A DNA stretch of 43,630 bases from a virus: positions 1 to 43,630 of the IMG/VR virus record IMGVR_UViG_3300025327_000059; one strand, 5' to 3'. A program made the position numbers and the translations under genes. The notes under the pieces are model-generated. The model was not told the DNA's origin and did not search any database. It saw only the letters and a program-made list of their open reading frames with translations. Position 1 is the first letter of the stretch; each line of letters begins with the position of its first letter. Shown piece by piece: positions 38,594-43,630 of the stretch.

Positions 38594-39197
38594 TGCCCGC
38601 AAGATAATCTCCCGCAATAAGTTCAAGGGCTCGCCCCTCGCTCATTGTTTCGTCTCCTTCTTGGGCTTTGCTGATTGCTTGTTTAATTATTTCGTATTGC
38701 TCGGCTGTTACTTTTATTACAGTCATTCCATCTTCAAGGTTGCCCGCATTGTCTTTTACGTCTTCCCAATTAAAATTAGCCATCTCAACGTAATTTTTAA
38801 TCATCTCATCTTTGTAGGGCAGGGCTAGGTCTTTGAAGTCATTGACCATTTTTTTAATCAAATGGGCTAGTTTTATTTCGTTAAAAGGAACCTGTTGCTC
38901 GAAGTCAATTGTAGTTTCCATTGCTTCCTGATCAGAAATTTCACCTAGGTTATAAACGATGATATTTTTCCAGTCTAATTCTTTACAGGCAGTCCAGCGT
39001 TGTTCCCCGTCCACGATTTCATACCTGTCGCCTTTTGTGCGCACTACTACAGGCAGTTTAAGACCTTTTTTGGTTATGATACCCTTGATCGTTTCAAACT
39101 GCTCTGTGTTTTTATCTTTTGGGTTCCAGCTATTAGGGTCTAAAAGATTGATGTCAACTATTGATATAAATTTAGGATCGAATTTTAATTGTTCCAT
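38589..39197 (-). CDS. ParB-like nuclease-domain protein
   Basis: A 202-residue protein. Residues about 15-100 are a ParB/Srx-like domain with NSWNPKDKN, LKLPVVVRTKGDRYEIVDGEQRW (VDGEQRW at 62-68) and AMETTIDFEQQVPF. The C-terminal part is helical. Such domains bind or cut DNA, or hydrolyse nucleotides. Last gene of the deazaguanine operon, four bases after the zinc-ribbon gene. ParB-like proteins are frequent neighbours of phage DNA-modification genes; the role may be in choosing or handling modified DNA, which is inference. Confidence 0.8.
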   Translation of the reverse strand: MEQLKFDPKFISIVDINLLDPNSWNPKDKNTEQFETIKGIITKKGLKLPVVVRTKGDRYEIVDGEQRWTACKELDWKNIIVYNLGEISDQEAMETTIDFEQQVPFNEIKLAHLIKKMVNDFKDLALPYKDEMIKNYVEMANFNWEDVKDNAGNLEDGMTVIKVTAEQYEIIKQAISKAQEGDETMSEGRALELIAGDYLAGK

Positions 39198-39200
39198 AGG

Positions 39201-39356
39201 TTAGTTTTTGCCATGTTTGTGATTCATATTTTTGCCGCAAAGACATTTTTTTAACAATTTCAATTTACCACACTTTTTGCAAAGCCTTGCTGTTACAATC
39301 CAATCAATGCGCCTACTGAGTTTCCATTTATGACCAAAAATCCAAAAGCAGATCAT
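39201..39356 (-). CDS. Short zinc-ribbon protein beside dpdA
   Basis: A 51-residue protein from ATG 39356, overlapping the dpdA stop (ATGA). It has CKKCGK and CLCGKN knuckles, then HKH, and a GHKWKLSRR opening, as in small prophage zinc ribbons. Its tight coupling to dpdA hints at a functional link, but this is inference. Confidence 0.65.
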   Translation of the reverse strand: MICFWIFGHKWKLSRRIDWIVTARLCKKCGKLKLLKKCLCGKNMNHKHGKN

Positions 39357-40240
39357 GTTTTGTAAACAACTCCTCTAGCTTCCCACACTTGAGTAAAATA
39401 TCTTTCCATCTCTTTGTAGGCTTCAACTGCTATTTCCATTCGCTTAACCCTGCCTACTGCTAAATTTTTGTCATGGACTTGAGCTAAATCTTTTACTTTT
39501 TTACTGAGCGAATACAAATTGTTATTCTCGTTGTTCAGTTTTATTGTACCAAGTCGCTTGCCGTCAAATGCGAGAGTAGTTGCGTATTGCATTCCTGCTT
39601 TCCAACTTGTCGCGTCCGTTGAGTAAAAAGGATACTTCATTAACGCTTCACGTTTGCAAAAAGCGAACCCATGAACTTTTATGCCCTGCTCGTAGGCAGG
39701 TTTAATAAGGCTGTTGTAAGGCAAGCGGGGTCGCTTAGGCCTGTCGCCCTCAAGAGCAACATATTTACTTTGGGAGTCTTTTAACATTTCCAAATAATCC
39801 TCAAAGGTTTGGACTTCTGGGTGATAAACAGTAATGCACTTTTGATATAAGCCAGCCTGTTTTAATTCTTCCCGCCACTCCATCACTTTATCTTGCCCTG
39901 CAATTTCGCCTATATCAAGTTCAACAAAATAATCAAATAGGTTATTCCATTTTTTGAGCCAAGCCAAAAAATTCTCCCAGTAAACTTGCGGGGCTTCTTC
40001 TGTAATTGTCTTTTTGACGTGAACAGATACAGACAAGCCTTGTCCTTGAAGCTCGGAAAAGAAGCTGTGAGCGCCGCTGTCAACAATGATCTCTTTTATA
40101 TGGGGCCTGCCAGCCATTAAAGTATAGGGCTCTCTTTTTTTGCGCAGATAGTAATAGGAGTAAAAAGCCCGCTCGATCACATCTGTTTTAACTACCTCAA
40201 GTGTTTCGCTTGATTCCATTCCTGCTAGGAAGATTTTCAT
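39353..40240 (-). CDS. dpdA: DpdA: DNA guanine transglycosylase
   Basis: A 295-residue TIM-barrel enzyme related to tRNA-guanine transglycosylase. VDSGAHSFF holds the first catalytic Asp54; FVELDIG holds Asp109; HGFAFCKREALMKYPFYSTD is followed by ATSW, the phage DpdA signature around Asp209. DpdA swaps guanine in DNA for a 7-deazaguanine base. It is shorter than bacterial TGT and lacks its CxCxxC zinc site. Four-base overlaps on both sides within the deazaguanine operon. The subfamily (DpdA2, DpdA3 or other) cannot be settled by eye. Confidence 0.88.
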   Translation of the reverse strand: MKIFLAGMESSETLEVVKTDVIERAFYSYYYLRKKREPYTLMAGRPHIKEIIVDSGAHSFFSELQGQGLSVSVHVKKTITEEAPQVYWENFLAWLKKWNNLFDYFVELDIGEIAGQDKVMEWREELKQAGLYQKCITVYHPEVQTFEDYLEMLKDSQSKYVALEGDRPKRPRLPYNSLIKPAYEQGIKVHGFAFCKREALMKYPFYSTDATSWKAGMQYATTLAFDGKRLGTIKLNNENNNLYSLSKKVKDLAQVHDKNLAVGRVKRMEIAVEAYKEMERYFTQVWEARGVVYKT

Positions 40241-41223
40241 AGAAACCTCTCAAGTATATCAATCGCCTTGCTAAGGTTGTCGTTGTGTTTAACTGTTAAA
40301 GCGTGGACGTAATTTGTATTATTCCGCATAAAGTATCTCACTTTTTCTACTGCATCTGGGAAAACATTGTAGCGGTACATACTAGGAAAGAACTCTCGGT
40401 AAGATAAATCATTCGGCACTACTGGGATACAACCTAGCGTGACTGCTTCAATGACTCCAAAACCAAAATTCTCTTGAAGCGCCGCGGAAAATACAACTTT
40501 ACTTCTGGCAAGCAATTTATAGTAATCTTTTTTAGATAACTTTTGTTCCATTGTTTTAATATACTGGTACTCAGGCAATTTTTCTTTTAACTTGTCAAAG
40601 AGCCAAGGTTGTTTTTCATCATCAAGTCTGCCTGTAAAAACGACAATATCTTCTTTCCTTTTTTTGCCTTTAAATGCGAAACTCCGCACATAATTGTAAT
40701 CAAAAGGCATTCCAGTAACGTGAATCCTGTTAAAGTATTTAGGCACTTTTTTCTCTATTAGTTCAGACTTTGCAAAGGTACTACCAACAAAAACAAAATC
40801 TAACATCTTAAACCAACCAATCTCAATATCCCTAACCCACCCTTCTAATTCCCGCACAAAATCTGTTTCTGTGAAGCTCCCAGCGTGGCAATAACCGCCT
40901 ACCTTTACGCTTAAATTATTAAAGAGCGCCATGTATTTTATTGCTTCAATACCTGGGAACCAAATATCAGAGAAGAAAAAAACGTCTCCGTTGTGAACTA
41001 CCTTTTGTTGAAAAAGCTGTGCAATAGTAGCCAATTGGCTAAATTTAAAGTGAGAAGTGCTATTAGCGTCCAGAAACGCCCCTGTTTCTATCTCTTGGGT
41101 TAAAGGGACTCCTTTGATTCTTTCGTGAGGCAAAGACCTTTTTTTGAGTTCTGTATCAATTAAGCGGTCCATATCTACTGTGTACCGCTTATCTAAATGC
41201 TCAAGGGGAACGTAAAAAATCAT
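40237..41223 (-). CDS. GT-B glycosyltransferase within the deazaguanine operon
   Basis: A 328-residue protein. The N-terminal domain (1-165) holds VFFFSDIWFPGIEAIKYMALF and VGGYCHAGSFTETDF; the C-terminal domain opens with IVVFTGRLDDEKQPWLFDKL and carries the GT4-type donor site ALQENFGFGVIEAVTLGCIPVVP (about 248-270). No signal peptide or membrane segment, so it is cytoplasmic. It overlaps dpdA and the QueD-like gene by four bases each, so it is made with the base-modification enzymes. It could glycosylate the modified base or DNA; it could also act on glycans. Substrate not known. Confidence 0.82.
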   Translation of the reverse strand: MIFYVPLEHLDKRYTVDMDRLIDTELKKRSLPHERIKGVPLTQEIETGAFLDANSTSHFKFSQLATIAQLFQQKVVHNGDVFFFSDIWFPGIEAIKYMALFNNLSVKVGGYCHAGSFTETDFVRELEGWVRDIEIGWFKMLDFVFVGSTFAKSELIEKKVPKYFNRIHVTGMPFDYNYVRSFAFKGKKRKEDIVVFTGRLDDEKQPWLFDKLKEKLPEYQYIKTMEQKLSKKDYYKLLARSKVVFSAALQENFGFGVIEAVTLGCIPVVPNDLSYREFFPSMYRYNVFPDAVEKVRYFMRNNTNYVHALTVKHNDNLSKAIDILERFL

Positions 41224-41546
41224 TCAATCATTGCTCCGTTCTCGTTATCTTCAAAGACTGATACTTTTATTTTGCGGTCATAAGTAATCTCTAGGTTTGC
41301 TTTTAAGCATTCTGCCATCATTTCGCAACTCATTTCGCTAGTCAAATCAATTACGTTATTCCAAAGTTCACCACATTCGTCTCTAAAAAGGTGAAATTCA
41401 ATGTCCCTATTATCGTGAAATTGCTCAATCCAAACCTCCACAAAAAAAACATGCCTGTGCAGAGAAGCTAGATATTTTACTCCTTCTGGCGCATTAACGA
41501 ATTTGTGCCAACCTATTTTTTGAAACCTGACTATTGACCAGATCAT
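41220..41546 (-). CDS. QueD-like T-fold protein without the catalytic cysteine (DpdL candidate)
   Basis: A 108-residue protein of the 6-pyruvoyl-tetrahydropterin synthase fold. The zinc histidines are kept (GWHKF His14; LHRHVF His30 and His32), and SCEMMAECLK near the end corresponds to the NPTAE part of QueD. The Cys four residues before LHGH in QueD is Leu26 here, so QueD chemistry is not expected. A decarboxylase turning carboxydeazaguanine into deazaguanine, named DpdL, has been proposed in phages; I recall it as a QueD relative, and this gene is a candidate. It lies between folE and the glycosyltransferase. Confidence 0.7.
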   Translation of the reverse strand: MIWSIVRFQKIGWHKFVNAPEGVKYLASLHRHVFFVEVWIEQFHDNRDIEFHLFRDECGELWNNVIDLTSEMSCEMMAECLKANLEITYDRKIKVSVFEDNENGAMIE

Positions 41547-42415
41547 ATTAAATTAAGATATTCACTCCTTGCTTTGTCGTCTGATTTAATCCTCCCTAAC
41601 AATTTATCTGTGACTAACTCGCTCTGTTGTTTATTAACGCCTCTAGCGATCATACAAAAATGGCGGGCAGTTATTCTCACGCCTACACCTTTTGGTTTTA
41701 AGACTGAATTTAAAGTGTTGGCAATCTGCTCTGTTAATTGTTCTTGAATTTGAAGTCTGCGGGAGTATATCTCAACAAGCCTCGCTATTTTTGAAATGCC
41801 GACTACTCGCCCGTTTGGGATATACCCTACTGATACTTTGCCAAAAAAAGGGAGGATATGATGCTCGCAAAAAGAATAGAACTCAATATCTCTTAGCACA
41901 ACCATCTGGTCAAAAGTAGAATCAAAAGTAGTCTCAAGTATTTTTTCTGGTGATTGCCTGTAGCCAGCGAATAAGGTATTTGTATATGCTTGCTCGACTC
42001 TTGTCGGCGTATCGCGAAGCCCATCTCTGTTTGGGTCTTCCCCTATAAATTCTAAGATTCTGGTTATGTTATCTTTAATGCCTTCTGTTTTACTTTCCCA
42101 AGGATAAACAATCCAATTTTTTGTCTGGTCAACGTAAAAAGTAGGTCTGATTTTTGCTGTTGGCTTTAAATGTAGGACTCCAGTTTTCCAATCTTCAAAA
42201 GCCGATAGGGTTTCTCCTGAATCGCAAATATCATCAACAATCAAAGTATTTTGTTCAGGAGAATCGACGAGGGGCAAGCCCATGATATTTGACAGTTCAA
42301 GCGCAACATAGGAACCGCCCCGAGGGATACCATAAATTGATTCTGCGCCAACGGCTTGTTTGGCAAGTTCGCGACAAAGTTTTTGAAATTCATTCCACGT
42401 TAGCTTTTGCTTCAT
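41543..42415 (-). CDS. folE: Phosphoribosyltransferase - GTP cyclohydrolase I fusion
   Basis: A 290-residue protein. Residues 1-108 are a PRTase-like domain: IYGIPRGGSYVALEL, then the PRPP-binding TLIVDDICDSGET (57-69), and a closing WIVYPWE. Residues 110-290 are GTP cyclohydrolase I: EDPNRDGLRDTPTRV, the zinc ligands Cys183 and His186 in FCEHHILPF and Cys254 in ARHFCMIARG, with VGISKIARLVEIYSRRLQIQEQLT. FolE opens GTP to dihydroneopterin triphosphate, the first step of deazaguanine synthesis. The PRTase part may salvage guanine or handle a free modified base; its substrate is unknown. Confidence 0.93.
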   Translation of the reverse strand: MKQKLTWNEFQKLCRELAKQAVGAESIYGIPRGGSYVALELSNIMGLPLVDSPEQNTLIVDDICDSGETLSAFEDWKTGVLHLKPTAKIRPTFYVDQTKNWIVYPWESKTEGIKDNITRILEFIGEDPNRDGLRDTPTRVEQAYTNTLFAGYRQSPEKILETTFDSTFDQMVVLRDIEFYSFCEHHILPFFGKVSVGYIPNGRVVGISKIARLVEIYSRRLQIQEQLTEQIANTLNSVLKPKGVGVRITARHFCMIARGVNKQQSELVTDKLLGRIKSDDKARSEYLNLI

Positions 42416-42572
42416 CGGATTGGTAGGTATTTTTTTCGTCAGTTAAGACAAAATACTGGATTTGATCATTGACTGTCAGCAATTTAACTTTAGCAACTCT
42501 TATGCCTAAATTGTCATAATTTAATAAAGCATCATTTAATTGTCCGAGGGTAACAAATTTATGTAAGGTCAT
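42390..42572 (-). CDS. Small operon protein, unknown
   Basis: A 60-residue protein: LHKFVTLGQLNDALLNYDNLGIRVAKVKLLTVNDQIQYFVLTDE, a helix followed by beta strands. Not recognised. It overlaps queE by four bases and folE by 26, so it is part of the operon. No metal or catalytic motif visible. Confidence 0.6.
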   Translation of the reverse strand: MTLHKFVTLGQLNDALLNYDNLGIRVAKVKLLTVNDQIQYFVLTDEKNTYQSDEAKANVE

Positions 42573-43444
42573 ACTCTGCGCCTAGCTCCCCAAAGCTCAA
42601 CATGGAGTCTTGAGAGAAGTCTGTAGCCTTTTTGTTTAGCATATTCAGCGACATTTTGAGCATTTTTAATAACTTCTTCGCCTGTTACCCCTTGAGGCAT
42701 TAAGATTACTTGAGAGGGTTCTATCCCGCAACCTTTGATATAATCTTCCTTGATCTCGTCTAAATCGTTATTCGCCATTACAACGAACTTAAATACTGTA
42801 TCTGCCCCCCGCAACGCCTCGATAACAGGTTTTCTTATCCGCATAGCCCTTTGGTTACCTGAATTGATTAGCTTAGGTGAGCAGTTAAACTGCACACTCT
42901 TAAGAAGTTTCTCTGTAGGCATTATGGTTCCGTTTGTTTCGATCTCTATTTTGTACTCTGGGAGTAAGTCGATTAAATCGTCTATGCGGTCTTTTTGAAG
43001 TAAAGGCTCGCCCCCTGTTATAACTAGCCTCTTTTGGATTGAGTCGTCTTCACAAGCCCACGCCTTTTTTACATTTTCTGCGGTTTGCTCAACTGTCCAG
43101 TCGCTTGATTCTGTCCAAAACTCTTTTGATTTAGGATTCCAAGTGTACCAAGAATCACACCAAACACAAGCAAGGTTGCAGATTTGAAGCCTTAAAAAGA
43201 CAGTCGGCCTTCCCATTGTCGGGCCTTCCCCTTGCAAAGTATAAAAGACTCCGTCGCCTGAGATTTTAAAACAGCCCTCTTTTATTTTTAATTTATCTGG
43301 ATTTTTTAATTCGGCGGGTACTTCATCGTCAGCAACATCAAAGGCACGTTTAAGTTCAGGGTCAAAATTCTCCATCATGCCCTCGCCTAAAAAGTCGATC
43401 ACTTCTTTTTTGCTAACTCTGCGTGGGTCTATTTCTTCGTTCAT
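42569..43444 (-). CDS. queE: QueE: 7-carboxy-7-deazaguanine synthase
   Basis: A 291-residue radical SAM enzyme. Cys89, Cys93 and Cys96 (QICNLACVWCD) bind the 4Fe-4S cluster; GEGPTMGRPTVFLRLQ precedes them and VITGGEPLLQ follows (142-150). It makes the 7-deazaguanine ring from carboxytetrahydropterin. The N-terminal ~55 residues (acidic, helical) are an extension not common in bacterial QueE. The ATG overlaps the queD stop (ATGA). Confidence 0.95.
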   Translation of the reverse strand: MNEEIDPRRVSKKEVIDFLGEGMMENFDPELKRAFDVADDEVPAELKNPDKLKIKEGCFKISGDGVFYTLQGEGPTMGRPTVFLRLQICNLACVWCDSWYTWNPKSKEFWTESSDWTVEQTAENVKKAWACEDDSIQKRLVITGGEPLLQKDRIDDLIDLLPEYKIEIETNGTIMPTEKLLKSVQFNCSPKLINSGNQRAMRIRKPVIEALRGADTVFKFVVMANNDLDEIKEDYIKGCGIEPSQVILMPQGVTGEEVIKNAQNVAEYAKQKGYRLLSRLHVELWGARRRV

Positions 43445-43630
43445 AAATCATCTATGGAAACTTCTGCGGTTGTATTTTCAGTTTCTTGGAGGATTATTTT
43501 ATAGTAACGGGGATCCACTTTTGACAAAAACGCAAGGGTTTCTAATGCAAGAATTTCGGCTGTTGGATTTTCAAAATTATCATTAAGGTATTTATGGTCT
43601 AAAGTCCTAATAATAAGTGTATTTACATCT
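43441..43630 (-). CDS. queD: QueD, C-terminal half (gene begins at positions 159-1)
   Basis: The minus strand from 43629 reads about 62 codons to TGA 43441: TLIIRTLDHKYLND carries the catalytic Asp-His, and NPTAEILALETLAFL the conserved Glu of QueD. It ends VSIDDL and overlaps queE by four bases. It fits the N-terminal half at 159..1 with correct spacing between motifs if one base at the junction is removed. See the entry at position 1. Confidence 0.9.
   Translation of the reverse strand, partial: DVNTLIIRTLDHKYLNDNFENPTAEILALETLAFLSKVDPRYYKIILQETENTTAEVSIDDL

Noticed and set aside
1-43630. tRNA or rRNA genes
   Set aside because: No cloverleaf with a TTC-containing T-loop or rRNA-like stretch was noticed on reading; a dedicated tRNA scan was not possible.

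Overview
The window looks like a whole, circularly mapping genome of a siphovirus (long non-contractile tail, HK97-type head), cut open at an arbitrary point. The strongest sign is at the two ends: the minus strand at 159..1 encodes the first half of a QueD enzyme, and the minus strand at 43630..43441 encodes its second half. The DNA is AT-rich and uses standard stop codons. I see no integrase, repressor, DNA polymerase, helicase or tRNA, so replication appears to depend on the host. The host cannot be named. Shine-Dalgarno sites of the AGGAGG type, sigma70-like promoters, a secreted protein with Pro-Ser-Glu linkers and a peptidoglycan amidase show that it is bacterial; an uncultured lineage such as Patescibacteria is a guess only.

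Layout. (1) 160-573 is gene-free and full of potential hairpins (candidate structured RNA). (2) 574-14120, plus strand: many small overlapping early genes. These include an ArdC-N-like antirestriction domain, DUF3846-like and DUF4326-like proteins, a superinfection-immunity membrane protein, a SWIM finger, a PD-(D/E)XK nuclease, a probable ssDNA-binding protein, an HNH nuclease, small HTH and sigma-region-4 regulators, an RlpA-like wall protein, an RRM protein, a secreted Pro-rich protein, and a glycan block (double glycosyltransferase plus three methyltransferases). (3) 14121-37779, plus strand: packaging, head and tail genes in siphovirus order. These are the terminase pair, a portal-MuF fusion, two repeat proteins built of about fifty 14-residue units, a protease-acidic linker-capsid fusion, connectors, tail tube, tail chaperone with a -1 frameshift, tape measure, Dit, a Gp37-like tail protein, further tail proteins, membrane proteins, amidase and holin candidate. 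(4) 38077-38557: a Cys-rich small protein and a SprT-like zincin. (5) 38589-43630 continuing into 159-1, minus strand: one tightly overlapping operon for making a 7-deazaguanine base and placing it in DNA.

The operon runs QueD, QueE, a small unknown, a phosphoribosyltransferase-GTP cyclohydrolase fusion, a QueD-like protein that keeps the zinc histidines but lacks the catalytic cysteine, a GT-B glycosyltransferase, DpdA (DNA guanine transglycosylase), a small zinc ribbon and a ParB-like protein. FolE, QueD and QueE together make 7-carboxy-7-deazaguanine. No QueC is present, so preQ0 is not the expected product. The QueD-like protein is a candidate decarboxylase and the glycosyltransferase a candidate hypermodifier. 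The likely purpose is protection of phage DNA from host restriction, in line with the ArdC-like gene.

Expression features stand out. Several promoters place the -10 box only 4-10 bases before an ATG, which suggests leaderless mRNAs. Two early promoters are near copies of each other. The capsid fusion has two well-placed internal starts. One early gene seems to start on ATA.
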